Numbered from the stretch's first letter, positions 18,535 through 26,440 are shown. The stretch: DNA of 64,000 nt from Bacillus sp. FJAT-18017 (GCF_001278805.1 NZ_CP012602.1:4375501-4439500), one strand, 5' to 3'. Numbers and translations: made by a program. The notes: generated from the letters alone by a model not told the origin.

Positions 18535-19965
18535 TTATTCCCCCTGCTCAATAAATACACTTGGAGGGATATGAATTCCGGTATTTTCAAGCCTTTCATA
18601 AAACTTTGGCCGTACTCCGGTTGGTACAAGTCTCCCAATATACTTTCCCTGTTCATTTACGCCAATCTGCTGATAGACAAAAATATCTTGGAGAACAATA
18701 ACATCTCCTTCCATTCCTTGGACTTCTGTTATATGAGTGATTTTTCGAGACCCATCCTTTAGCCTTGTTTGCTGAATGATGACATCAAGGGCCCCGGAAA
18801 TTTGTTCTCGGATTGCCTTTATAGGAAGATCAACTCCCCCAAGCAATACCATTGTTTCTAGCCTTGATATCATGTCCCTCGGGGAATTTGAGTGACCAGT
18901 TGCAAGTGAACCGTCATGACCTGTGTTCATAGCCTGAAGCATATCGAGGGCTTCAGCCCCCCTTACTTCCCCGATTACTACCCGGTCGGGCCGCATCCTT
19001 AGTGAGTTTCTGACAAGGTCCCTAATTGTAATTGAACCTTTACCTTCAATATTCGGTGGCCTGGATTCCAATGAAACTACGTGGTCTTGACGCAGTTGAA
19101 GTTCAGCCGCATCCTCAATCGTTACAATACGTTCGTCGTTTGGGATAAAGTTGGAGAGCACATTTAATGTGGTCGTTTTTCCGGACCCTGTTCCTCCGCT
19201 AACAAAAATATTAAGACGGGCTTTGACACATGCATCAAGGAAAACAGCCATTTCTTTTGTAACCGTTCCAAAGTTTGTCAGGTCTTCAATTGTAAAAGGA
19301 TCCTTGGAAAACTTTCGGATAGTGATAGTCGGACCATTCAATGCAAGTGGAGGAATAATTGCATTTACACGGGAACCGTCGGGAAGCCTTGCATCCACCA
19401 TTGGTGAACTTTCATCAATTCTTCTCCCGATTGGCGCGACAATTTTTTCAATAACATTCATGACATGTTCATTATCCCGAAATTTAATATCACTAAGAAC
19501 AAGCTTCCCTTTCCGTTCACAATAAACCTGATGAGGCCCATTTACCATAATCTCGGATACTTCCTCATCTAGAAGCAAAGGGTTTATTGGCCCAAAGCCT
19601 GTCAGGTCATTGGTCAGTTCGGCTACGACTTTCTTACGATCAACCATCCCCCGGAAAGAATCATTATCCTTAATTGCCTCCATTGCCATTTCATCCAGCT
19701 TTACAACAATGGCTTCTACCTCTTCATCCTTTAATTCTTGCAGAATTCTTTTATGAAGAATACTTTTCAATTCCTGTTCCTTGTCATATTGTTTTTGGCG
19801 GATGGGTTCAATCTGGGACTCTTTTATCTCTTCTTTTGGAATGGTTTGTTCCCGCTTCTCTAATATGGTTGGGAGACTGTCTGGAGCAGCCACTTCCAAT
19901 GTAGCTGAAGACTCTTCTATCCTCGTGTTGCTATTTTTCTGATTTATACGGTCAAGCAGCTTCAT
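18535..19965 (-). CDS. tadA: Tad pilus assembly/secretion ATPase TadA (CpaF)
   Basis: About 476 residues, hexameric secretion ATPase that powers Flp pilus assembly. Walker A SGGTGSGKTTTLNVLS is at about residue 255, the Asp box and Walker B (RMRPDRVVIGEVRGAEALDMLQAMNTGHDGS) follow, and the His box is intact. The N-terminal domain carries the CpaF-type DLTGFGPINPLLLDEEVSEIMVNG. The first 60 residues are charged and variable. Its ATG overlaps the tadZ stop by four bases (ATGA). It is named by family; the Gram-positive Tad systems have no outer-membrane secretin and none is seen here. Confidence 0.95.
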   Translation of the reverse strand: MKLLDRINQKNSNTRIEESSATLEVAAPDSLPTILEKREQTIPKEEIKESQIEPIRQKQYDKEQELKSILHKRILQELKDEEVEAIVVKLDEMAMEAIKDNDSFRGMVDRKKVVAELTNDLTGFGPINPLLLDEEVSEIMVNGPHQVYCERKGKLVLSDIKFRDNEHVMNVIEKIVAPIGRRIDESSPMVDARLPDGSRVNAIIPPLALNGPTITIRKFSKDPFTIEDLTNFGTVTKEMAVFLDACVKARLNIFVSGGTGSGKTTTLNVLSNFIPNDERIVTIEDAAELQLRQDHVVSLESRPPNIEGKGSITIRDLVRNSLRMRPDRVVIGEVRGAEALDMLQAMNTGHDGSLATGHSNSPRDMISRLETMVLLGGVDLPIKAIREQISGALDVIIQQTRLKDGSRKITHITEVQGMEGDVIVLQDIFVYQQIGVNEQGKYIGRLVPTGVRPKFYERLENTGIHIPPSVFIEQGE

Positions 19966-20819
19966 TTGGTTACTCCTCCCTTCTTACGTTTCCATGGAAA
20001 TAGCGTTCTCGATTTGTTTTTTTTCTTCATCGTTTTTGGGATAGGAGATTGTGAAGCAATCATCTCCCCCATTTTAAACACCGCTTTAGCAATATCGGAT
20101 TTCGTATTGCTAATAACAAAAGGAATCCCTACATTTAAAGACCTAGAGCATATTTGAAAATCATTCGGGATATATATTGGGGCTCCTTCTCCCAGAATTT
20201 TGGCACCATCCTCAGCCTTAATGACACTTTCCATATTGGCCCTGTTGAGGATAACCCTGACTTTTTCCCGTATCCCCAGGATTCCCAACGTTTCCAATAA
20301 TAGTTTTGTATTTTTCATAGCAGCCATTTCAAGAGTGGTAACAACAAGAATTTCATCGGCTCTTTCTATTAAGCTGAGTGTATTCTCATTTAATCCTGCT
20401 CCTGTATCACAAACAACAAATTCATTCTTTTTTAATAAAAGATCAATGATCTTCAGACTCGCCTCTTTAGTAACAAGGTCTGCATACTCCGGCCTTTCTG
20501 GCGCAGGAAGTACACGAACCCCGCTCGGATGGACTGACATATATTCTTCCAATCTATTTTCATCAAGGCTAGTTATGCCCTCCACAGCCTCCTTGATTGT
20601 AAAAACGGGCTGCAAATCCATAGCCAGTGAAACATCACCAAATTGGAAGTCCCCGTCAAGTACTGCAACAGAATTATTCCCTTTTGATAAAGCAACGGCT
20701 AAATTGACGGAAAGGATGGTGCGGCCAATCCCGCCCTTTGCACTGCAGACTGCAATCACCCTTCCACGCGGGGGAGGAGTACCACCTTCTGTAGTTTTCA
20801 TTTCAATATTTCCTGCCAT
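19962..20819 (-). CDS. tadZ: TadZ/CpaE-like ParA-MinD family ATPase
   Basis: About 285 residues. The deviant Walker A CSAKGGIGRTILSVNLAVAL is near residue 27 and the MinD-like segments VAVLDGDFQFGDVSLAMDL and FVVCDTGAGLNE follow. The terminus is basic (KKKNKSRTLFPWKRKKGG). Such proteins position the pilus machine at the membrane or cell pole. There is no N-terminal receiver-like domain of the kind found in Caulobacter CpaE. The start at 20819 follows GGAAGGTG; an in-frame GTG at 20828 is less likely. Confidence 0.88.
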   Translation of the reverse strand: MAGNIEMKTTEGGTPPPRGRVIAVCSAKGGIGRTILSVNLAVALSKGNNSVAVLDGDFQFGDVSLAMDLQPVFTIKEAVEGITSLDENRLEEYMSVHPSGVRVLPAPERPEYADLVTKEASLKIIDLLLKKNEFVVCDTGAGLNENTLSLIERADEILVVTTLEMAAMKNTKLLLETLGILGIREKVRVILNRANMESVIKAEDGAKILGEGAPIYIPNDFQICSRSLNVGIPFVISNTKSDIAKAVFKMGEMIASQSPIPKTMKKKNKSRTLFPWKRKKGGVTK

Positions 20820-20838
20820 CCTCTTCACCTTCCATCAA

Positions 20839-21573
20839 CTAGCTTTCGTTTTCTTTATCCACTGGCGTCCCTTCATCATTCATAACAGGCCTGGTATGAA
20901 GAATAAAATGAATTTTCCCTTCTTCAGATGAATGAATAATTTTAAATGCATCATCTGGCTTTAATTCAAGGGTAACGGTGGTATATTCCTGATATTGCCC
21001 GTCAGCCCCTTCAGCATCTTTTGTATCTTCGGCCATAATCATCTTTCTGCCAACGGCCAGGACCCTAGCTTTTTTTAGCAATACTTTAGTCATCACCTTG
21101 GGCTTATCTATTTTGGCTTCCTGATCCTCTTTTGAAAAAATAACATCAACTAGATCTTCAGCCTCAATTAAATTTGAAACGGATTGATGTAAATTTACAG
21201 AAACAGAGACGGCCCTATAGCCTTCCCTTACCTTCCTCGAAACGTATACTTCCTCTTCTTTTTGTGAAATCAGCCTGTGGGCCAGGATTGGCTCGCCTTT
21301 CTGAATCATCGACTCGGCAAGCTTCCCCTCAGCTTCAGAGACATTATTTATGGATTTTGCAAGTAAATTATCCTCGGGAACCTGGACAACCTCCAGCATC
21401 TCAGCTGTTATTTTTTGATTTTTATTAATTGTCTCTTTCGCAACAATGATATCTGACATCGGTACAGCAGCTGTAGTCTCCTTTCCGTCTACCTGATTCA
21501 TATATTGAAAGAAAATGGCTGTAGTAATGATTCCCATGACAAGGGACAGCAGTAAAACCGTTTTTGATTTCAT
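20839..21573 (-). CDS. cpaB: CpaB/RcpC pilus assembly protein with SAF domain
   Basis: About 244 residues. An N-terminal membrane anchor (about residues 5-22) precedes an SAF domain (DIIVAKETINKNQKITAEMLEVVQVPED) and the RcpC/CpaB domain (VREGYRAVSVSVNLHQSVSNLIEAEDLVDVI). In Gram-negative Tad systems this protein works with the secretin; in Gram-positives it probably acts at the wall-facing side of the machine. The ATG at 21573 has an AGGTGG site; the tadG stop (TAG) overlaps that site. Confidence 0.88.
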   Translation of the reverse strand: MKSKTVLLLSLVMGIITTAIFFQYMNQVDGKETTAAVPMSDIIVAKETINKNQKITAEMLEVVQVPEDNLLAKSINNVSEAEGKLAESMIQKGEPILAHRLISQKEEEVYVSRKVREGYRAVSVSVNLHQSVSNLIEAEDLVDVIFSKEDQEAKIDKPKVMTKVLLKKARVLAVGRKMIMAEDTKDAEGADGQYQEYTTVTLELKPDDAFKIIHSSEEGKIHFILHTRPVMNDEGTPVDKENES

Positions 21574-21582
21574 TCTCTCCAC

Positions 21583-22488
21583 CTACTCTGTTAACCGGAT
21601 GCTATAAGCCCCTTTATCCGGGCTGCCTTCCCCGGTAAAACCTTTTCCGGTTCTTTTGATGAACATTCCGGTAATGGATGTGTCATTGCTAGACATTGGC
21701 TCAGTAATGTAAAAATAGGCAAAGCCAGTAACCTTCACTTGCTTTAACTGATTTGAATCGAATTGGTAAGGCTGATAAACCGGTATGAGAAGTACCCTTG
21801 AACATTTCTGATTTCTAAGGTCATCAACAGGAATTGAACAGCCATTGACTAGATCCTTTACTACAGAAATTGTTTTTCCGGCAATATTACCTGTTTGAGT
21901 GTTAAAAATATCACCTTGTTTTATTTCCTGCTGAAAGCCGTTACGGAGATTATTTTCATATATGTTCGCACCAGGGCCTTCTAGAGCAAGGACACCGAAG
22001 CTTCCGCTTACAGTCGAATCCGGTTCAATTTTCAAATGATATATTTTTTTATACTCAAGGGGGATACTTTCATCAATTCCTAGCGGGGCCGCTCCGACTG
22101 CTCGTCCCATTGGTTTGATTGAGGCAGAAGCCGCAGCCTTAACATCGACAATATCAAAGCCAAATAAACCTGCAAATGACGTTTTCGTCTTTTTGTTCAA
22201 GACAACACTTACTTTTTGATCCTTAATAACTGTTACACCCTCAAGAGAGCCTGTTTCGTTATGTGACACCAATATATCATTAACTATTCTTTTTACTTTT
22301 TCCTCCGAGGCGGTAAGCTCTTGAGCCCCTGATAAGGCTGCTGCATTTGCCACTTTTTGCAGTTTGCTTTTGTGCATATAAAGCATGCCGCCGTCAACAG
22401 CCAGACCTGTAACCCCAAGCAACCCTAATAGGATTAGTGCTGTAAGTACAGCTGCGTTGCCTTTTTCTCCCTTTATAAATTTCCTCAT
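21583..22488 (-). CDS. tadG: TadG-like minor pilin/assembly protein
   Basis: About 301 residues. The N-terminus is a prepilin-like or TadG-type leader, basic KFIKGEKGNAAV followed by a hydrophobic segment (LTALILLGLLGVTGLAVDGG), the signature of the TadG_N domain. The rest is an extracellular domain without an obvious von Willebrand A motif, smaller than many TadG proteins, with Cys residues (GCSIP, NQKCSR) that might form a disulfide. A GTG at 22491 is in frame, but GGGAG fits the ATG at 22488. It follows tadE by 10 bases. Confidence 0.82.
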   Translation of the reverse strand: MRKFIKGEKGNAAVLTALILLGLLGVTGLAVDGGMLYMHKSKLQKVANAAALSGAQELTASEEKVKRIVNDILVSHNETGSLEGVTVIKDQKVSVVLNKKTKTSFAGLFGFDIVDVKAAASASIKPMGRAVGAAPLGIDESIPLEYKKIYHLKIEPDSTVSGSFGVLALEGPGANIYENNLRNGFQQEIKQGDIFNTQTGNIAGKTISVVKDLVNGCSIPVDDLRNQKCSRVLLIPVYQPYQFDSNQLKQVKVTGFAYFYITEPMSSNDTSITGMFIKRTGKGFTGEGSPDKGAYSIRLTE

Positions 22489-22498
22489 CACTACTCCC

Positions 22499-22882
22499 TC
22501 ATTCTATCCGGATTGTTGAATCTGTTTCGGCGTATAAAGAATTTGGAAAGAGGCTTGAAACAAAGGGAGTATATAGCCTAAAAGGATATTTTAATCTAAC
22601 TGTCATATATTCCCCCGAACGCCTCACTGTACCGGATGGCGTGATGCTTATCTCTAATTTGGATGAGTCGCCTACTTGTACATAATTTTTCGCGAACTCG
22701 GTGATTTCGGTGTCGGTGGCTCCCAACCCGCCCTTGCGAACAGTCTCCTGCGCAGCCATATGAAGATGGGCATACATATACGTCAATCTACCGATATCAA
22801 AAATACCGGCAATCAGCATTAGAAGCAGCGGAAGAACAAGTGCTGTTTCAACTAACGATTGACCGCTTTCACCCTTCCTCAT
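22499..22882 (-). CDS. tadE: TadE-like pseudopilin
   Basis: About 127 residues. The N-terminus MRKGESGQSLVETALVLPLLLMLIAG is a TadE-type prepilin leader, with cleavage expected near Gly7/Gln8 and Glu at the +5 position, processed by TadV. The remainder is a small extracellular domain. The ATG overlaps the tadV stop by four bases (ATGA). Confidence 0.9.
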   Translation of the reverse strand: MRKGESGQSLVETALVLPLLLMLIAGIFDIGRLTYMYAHLHMAAQETVRKGGLGATDTEITEFAKNYVQVGDSSKLEISITPSGTVRRSGEYMTVRLKYPFRLYTPFVSSLFPNSLYAETDSTIRIE

Positions 22883-23397
22883 ATCATAATTCCGCCTTGG
22901 AAAAGTTGTATAATCGCCCCTACTGCAATCGCAACTCCGTACGGATATGTTATTTTCATTGTTTCACTATCTTGGTAGAGCGGGATATTTAGCCCCTTTA
23001 GCAATCCTATTAAAAAAAGATAGATTCCTTTCAGCCGTTGTTTCGCCCCTTTACGAAAGAAGATGATTAGAAACGCAAATATTCCACCGGCAAATGCCAT
23101 ATACAATGCAGAAAACAGAACAAACTGATATCCCATAAGCGCACCGATAACGGCGAGCAACTTTACGTCGCCTGCTCCCATACCACCCATTAGATAAGGA
23201 ATAAGCAGGATTGCAAGGCCTACGAGCAACCCGACGACGGTATCTCCAATTCCCCCCAAACCACCAGCGATGGCATTTACAAAAAATGCCACCATAAGGA
23301 ATGGAATTAGGACTTTATTATAAATCCGGCGCTCCCTAATGTCGGTTACAACGCAAATTATTAACAATAAAAACAGCAAAATTGCTTTTATCATCAT
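22879..23397 (-). CDS. tadV: prepilin peptidase TadV (CpaA)
   Basis: About 172 residues with six hydrophobic segments, an A24-family aspartic membrane peptidase that cleaves the Flp, TadE and TadG leaders. Both catalytic aspartates are visible: VVTDIRERRIYN near residue 20 and the GxGD motif in GGMGAGDVKLLAVIGA near residue 80. There is no N-methylase domain, as usual for TadV. The start at 23397 follows AGAGG; longer in-frame starts lack a ribosome site and would run through the pilin terminator. Confidence 0.92.
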   Translation of the reverse strand: MMIKAILLFLLLIICVVTDIRERRIYNKVLIPFLMVAFFVNAIAGGLGGIGDTVVGLLVGLAILLIPYLMGGMGAGDVKLLAVIGALMGYQFVLFSALYMAFAGGIFAFLIIFFRKGAKQRLKGIYLFLIGLLKGLNIPLYQDSETMKITYPYGVAIAVGAIIQLFQGGIMI

Positions 23398-23430
23398 ACA
23401 AACCTCTTTTCGGCTACTTCCTGATTGAAA

Positions 23431-23465
23431 AAAGCCCCACGTTTTTAATTCAAACGCAAGGCTTT
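23431..23465 (-). terminator. terminator-like stem after the flp pilin gene
   Basis: On the minus strand AAAGCC-TTGCGTTT pairs with AAACGTGGGGCTTT, followed by TTTC. Located between the pilin and the peptidase, it would cap most transcripts after the highly needed pilin and allow limited read-through. Confidence 0.7.
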
Positions 23466-23535
23466 CAACCGTCAATAGACAAAGCATTATAGAAATTATT
23501 TCTGCACTTTTCAAATTACAGAAAGCGAAATTGTT

Positions 23536-23706
23536 TTATCGACCTTGGATTGAAGTTAAAAGTTCATTAAACATACCTTCAATCTCGGTTCTAAATAATC
23601 CAAGTATTGCAACAACACCCAGTGCAATTACACCCAAAACCAAACCGTACTCAGTCATACCTTGTCCTTGTTCTTCTGTAAGCAATGCTTTCATTTTTTT
23701 CATCAT
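23536..23706 (-). CDS. flp: Flp-type major pilin
   Basis: A 56-residue type IVb prepilin. The Flp motif is present: Gly at -1, then QGMTEY with Glu at +5 and Tyr at +6, followed by the hydrophobic segment GLVLGVIALGVVAILGLF. The leader is short and basic/acidic (MMKKMKALLTEEQG). AAGGGAG lies before the ATG at 23706. It is the structural subunit of the Tad pilus and the second gene of the c-di-GMP riboswitch-controlled operon, followed by a terminator-like stem. Confidence 0.93.
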   Translation of the reverse strand: MMKKMKALLTEEQGQGMTEYGLVLGVIALGVVAILGLFRTEIEGMFNELLTSIQGR

Positions 23707-23740
23707 TCTCAAAAACTCCCTTATAATTTTATTTTTATAA

Positions 23741-24082
23741 TTAATTAATAGATAAATAATGACCAACTTTCAGTTCTGCATTCTGTATTGTCCCAGATGG
23801 AAGCTCGAGTACCGATTTTGCTTTTCGGTGTACTTTTCCAATCCTTGCAGGATTCATGGCTTCATCCAGTCCGACTATTTCGTTGTTTCCGTCCAAATAT
23901 ACAACGTCGATTGGATATTTCATGAAGAATGTGTGGATCGATTGGCAGGGCTTGATTAACAGGCCGTGTCCTGCGGGCAGACTTTTCGTAAACATGAGAC
24001 CCTTTAGCCTTTGAAAAAAACTATTGGCGCATGCAATGTTGTCTGCAATTTCCGTCCCGTTCGACAGATTCACGACCTTCAA
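23741..24082 (-). CDS. DUF192 family protein heading the tad operon
   Basis: About 113 residues. The DUF192 signature is clear: RLKGLMFTKSLPAGHGLLIKPCQSIHTFFMKYPIDVVYLDGNNEIV, then GKVHRKAKSVLELPSG. There is no signal peptide. The family is of unknown function, often linked to secreted or membrane-associated proteins, and recurs near tad loci. GGAGG sits directly against a GTG (24091) but 8 bases before the TTG at 24082, so TTG is the likely start. It is the first gene after the riboswitch terminator and ends 34 bases before flp. Confidence 0.88.
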   Translation of the reverse strand: MKVVNLSNGTEIADNIACANSFFQRLKGLMFTKSLPAGHGLLIKPCQSIHTFFMKYPIDVVYLDGNNEIVGLDEAMNPARIGKVHRKAKSVLELPSGTIQNAELKVGHYLSIN

Positions 24083-24097
24083 CAGTTTCACCTCCGG

Positions 24098-24135
24098 AAA
24101 AATAAAATGACCCCGCCTTTACCGAAAGGGGGATC
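24098..24135 (-). terminator. intrinsic terminator of the c-di-GMP riboswitch
   Basis: On the minus strand GATCCCCCTTT pairs with AAGGCGGGGTC (24109-24135; 11 positions, one mismatch, small loop), followed by ATTTTATTTTT (24098-24108). It lies between the aptamer and the first gene. Its left arm and loop contain CTTTCGGTAA, the exact complement of the aptamer 3' end. Confidence 0.85.
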
Positions 24136-24166
24136 ATGGGAAGACATACCTATGGTGCACCCTGAT

Positions 24167-24252
24167 CTTTCGGTAACTGGCTGGCATAGTACATAAGTAC
24201 CTTAGCCCCTGTAGCTTTGCGTCACTGATTTTCATCAGCTTTGCCTTTATCG
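24167..24252 (-). ncRNA. cyclic di-GMP-I (GEMM-I) riboswitch upstream of the tad pilus operon
   Basis: On the minus strand the GEMM-I core is clear: AAAGGCAAAGC, a P2 hairpin TGAT-GAAA-ATCA with the GNRA tetraloop, GACGCAAAGC, TACAGGGGCTAAGG, a P3 arm, then TGCCAGCCAGTTACCG. The closing P1 helix pairs CGATAA with TTACCG (one mismatch). The 3' strand TTACCGAAAG (24167-24176) is also perfectly complementary to CTTTCGGTAA inside the following terminator. Binding of c-di-GMP would hold this strand in P1 and free the terminator, so the element is predicted to be an OFF switch; that direction is an inference from pairing. Confidence 0.93.
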
Positions 24253-24405
24253 AGATACAGTGCAATTATTGTCGACTGTTCTCTTACACTCATAGTAAAT
24301 CGTTTATGGGGGTATTAGAATCAGACTTTTTCACCATTTTTCAAGAAAAATAACTAGTGAAAAACACCTATTTTATCTTAAAACCCTTAGAAATTCAATT
24401 GTTTG
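24253..24405. other. presumed promoter region of the riboswitch-tad transcript
   Basis: AT-rich sequence between the aptamer and the broken kinase gene. It should contain the tad promoter reading leftward. Minus-strand TTGAAA with TCTAAT 19 bases away is the best sigma-A-like pair and is weak; I could not assign a convincing promoter. Confidence 0.35.
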
Positions 24406-24875
24406 CTATTTGCTCTTTAAAATGTGGATATCATTACCAGTCTCCATACTAAGCTTTTCTAGCAATTCCGGCGCTTTTTTTCTATTAAATTCGGCAACCC
24501 ATTTAACAAATGCCCATTCGAGTCTTTCAGGACATCCTTCACCAATCTCAGGGTGTGATTTCCCATGGTACTGAATCCTTCTCCTAATAATCCCGTATAG
24601 GCAGCGGAGTGTTGAGTAATGAAGAAAGATAATTGTAACTGCCTTTTCCAGCCGGGCGTCCATTGTTCAACTGATGTTTCCATCAATAATCCAACAATCC
24701 TCTGCTAGGATACTATTTTGGATTTGCTGAAATTCTTCCCTGCGGGTAGGCATCCAACCCGGCTTCCAAAATAACGTGTCTAGATGATGCACTGGAATAG
24801 CAAACTTTCTGCCGAGTTCTTTGGCAAGAGTACTTTGACCGGCTCGCCGCTTCCGATAATCATAATTTTCTTCAT
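24406..24875 (-). pseudogene. broken P-loop kinase (FlaR/adenylate kinase-like topology modulation family)
   Basis: The gene opens at an ATG (24875) reading MKKIMIIGSG, but one base is missing in the Walker A codons: restoring a G gives GSGGAGQSTLAKELG. The later frame continues IPVHHLDTLFWKPGWMPTRREEF and WIIDGNIS, then meets an in-frame TGA at 24664-24666 where the family has Gly (GTMD), and resumes TMDARLEKAVTIIF, RRRIQYHGKSHPEIGEGCPERLEWAFVKWV. Two independent lesions indicate a pseudogene, unless both are sequence errors. The start overlaps the DUF418 stop (ATGA). Intact relatives are about 170 residues and have an uncertain function. Confidence 0.85.
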
Positions 24876-26056
24876 GCCCGCTCCCCCTTGAGTATTCTTT
24901 GCCAGGATAAATACGTAAAACTTCTCCAAACCCATTCAACCGGACCAAACCTGAATTTCTTCAGCCATATCCTGCTTAAAAACACCTGAAGCAAATAAAC
25001 TGCTATAACAATCAATACACCTTGAAAAAGTGTTACCTTTCCGTAAAGCCCAAGGCCATATCCATAAAAGATAATCGTCGATACTAAGGATTGGAACAAA
25101 TAGTTGGACATGGACATCCGTCCGACATTTGAAATAAGCCCTTTCCCAGCGCCTCTTTTTTCAGTATAAAGTGCCACAAGCCCTGCATAGGCGAATGCCA
25201 GTAGAGGCCCGCCAAAGAAATCCTGGAAAAATTCAGCCGGATAGCTGCCAGGTATAAAATAAGGAAGCTGCTTAATTAGCAAGCCGATGAATAAAGCTGT
25301 AAAGGTCACTATCCTCAATTTATTTAACTGTTTAGACGCTTCTTCAAGCCACTTTAATTTTGAAATCGCCGCTCCTATCAGGAACAGCGGAAGAAGTGAA
25401 AACAGCAAAATTGGAGCTGTTTCAGGATTGTTGTTGGAAAGCCACTCTTCCGTTCTCATCCCGGTTATTTCAAGGAAAGAGCCTTGCCCATAGATGCTTA
25501 ACGCCTTTTCCGCTTCTTCCGGCTCATATGAAACGGCAGCCCCAGGACTAAATAAATGGGCCACCACTAACAACAAGCCCAGCATAAGGTTAGGAATGGC
25601 ATACATACCAATCCCCACAGCGAGCAACGCCTTTCCACTCAAGCGAAGAAAAGATAATGATAAAAATCCGATGACTGCGTATGTAATTAAAATATCGCCT
25701 GGCCAGATAATGAAGGCGTGGATAACTCCCACAACTAATAAGAACAATAATCTTCTTAAAGAAACGCTGGAAAAACTGCCACCCCTTTCAAGTACGCGCT
25801 CCCTTGTCAATGCGAGTCCAAAGCCGAACAGCATTGAGAAAAGCGGATAGAAGCTAGCCTGGGCAAATATATCAATTCCGATATAGACAATTCGGTCAAG
25901 ACCGCTATCCCACCATTCCAAAGGATCAATGAACATGAATGGAGAATGGAAAGACATCATGTTAACGAAATAGATTCCGAGAATCGCCAGTCCTCTCATT
26001 GCATCCAATGATGCTATTCTCCCTTTTTCACCTGTAGGCCCCACTAAGTCTTTCAT
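24872..26056 (-). CDS. DUF418 family membrane protein
   Basis: About 394 residues with roughly ten hydrophobic segments. It opens with RIASLDAMRGLAILGIYFVNMMSFHSP, typical of YeiB/DUF418 proteins related to acyltransferase-3-like membrane proteins, and ends with the DUF418 domain (GRMSMSNYLFQSLVSTIIFYGYGLGLYG, PVEWVWRSFTY). The start at 26056 is set by AAGGAG 8 bases upstream; longer in-frame forms would run into gerPA on the other strand. It is divergent from the gerP operon. Role unknown, possibly transport or surface modification. Confidence 0.85.
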   Translation of the reverse strand: MKDLVGPTGEKGRIASLDAMRGLAILGIYFVNMMSFHSPFMFIDPLEWWDSGLDRIVYIGIDIFAQASFYPLFSMLFGFGLALTRERVLERGGSFSSVSLRRLLFLLVVGVIHAFIIWPGDILITYAVIGFLSLSFLRLSGKALLAVGIGMYAIPNLMLGLLLVVAHLFSPGAAVSYEPEEAEKALSIYGQGSFLEITGMRTEEWLSNNNPETAPILLFSLLPLFLIGAAISKLKWLEEASKQLNKLRIVTFTALFIGLLIKQLPYFIPGSYPAEFFQDFFGGPLLAFAYAGLVALYTEKRGAGKGLISNVGRMSMSNYLFQSLVSTIIFYGYGLGLYGKVTLFQGVLIVIAVYLLQVFLSRIWLKKFRFGPVEWVWRSFTYLSWQRILKGERA

Positions 26057-26149
26057 CCATCCATCTCCTTGCAGCTTCATTAATAAGTTTTCATTATACC
26101 GGAAAAAACATCCATTGGAACACCTTAGTAAAAATCGGGCAAATTGCTC

Positions 26150-26176
26150 ACATATAATGCCCATGTACATAGGATA
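26150..26176 (+). promoter_or_regulatory. sigma-K type promoter of the gerP operon
   Basis: AC at 26150-26151, a 16-base spacer, and CATAGGATA at 26168-26176 fit the sigma-K consensus (AC, N16-17, CATANNNTA). In B. subtilis gerP is transcribed late in the mother cell by sigma-K with GerE control, so the match is expected. Confidence 0.7.
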
Positions 26177-26207
26177 AAAAGGAGAATGATGAAAAAGGGT
26201 GTATTCC

Positions 26208-26429
26208 ATGCCAGCAATTGTTGGAGTAGTCCAGGTCATTTCACTTGGAAGCAGTTCAATTTTCAATATCGGTGATGTATATAGCATATCCCCGGTTTCA
26301 AACGCAAAGACGTTTGCAGGTGCCGGCTCGTTCAACACAGGCGATGCCATTCATAACTTAAACCATATTAGCTCTACAAATGTTCACGAAACTGATGGAA
26401 TTGACCAGCCAATTGCATTCAATGTCTAG
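26208..26429 (+). CDS. gerPA: spore germination protein GerPA
   Basis: A 73-residue coat-associated protein needed for germinants to pass the coat. The GerPA/GerPF family pattern is clear: MPAIVGVVQVISLGSSSIFNIGDVYSISP, then KTFAGAGSFNTGD and DGIDQPIAFN. AAGGGTG precedes the ATG; the in-frame GTG three codons earlier is less likely. First gene of the six-gene operon. Confidence 0.93.
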   Translation: MPAIVGVVQVISLGSSSIFNIGDVYSISPVSNAKTFAGAGSFNTGDAIHNLNHISSTNVHETDGIDQPIAFNV

Positions 26430-26440
26430 GGGGCGGGTAA

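Noticed and set aside
24167..24252. Alternative reading of the leader as another purine or cobalamin type riboswitch
   Set aside because: The GNRA-capped P2, GACGCAAAGC and GGGGCTAAGG elements in order fit only the c-di-GMP-I class.
26057..26350. Longer N-terminus for the DUF418 protein
   Set aside because: The extension is antisense to gerPA and its promoter and has no ribosome site. AAGGAG fixes the start at 26056.
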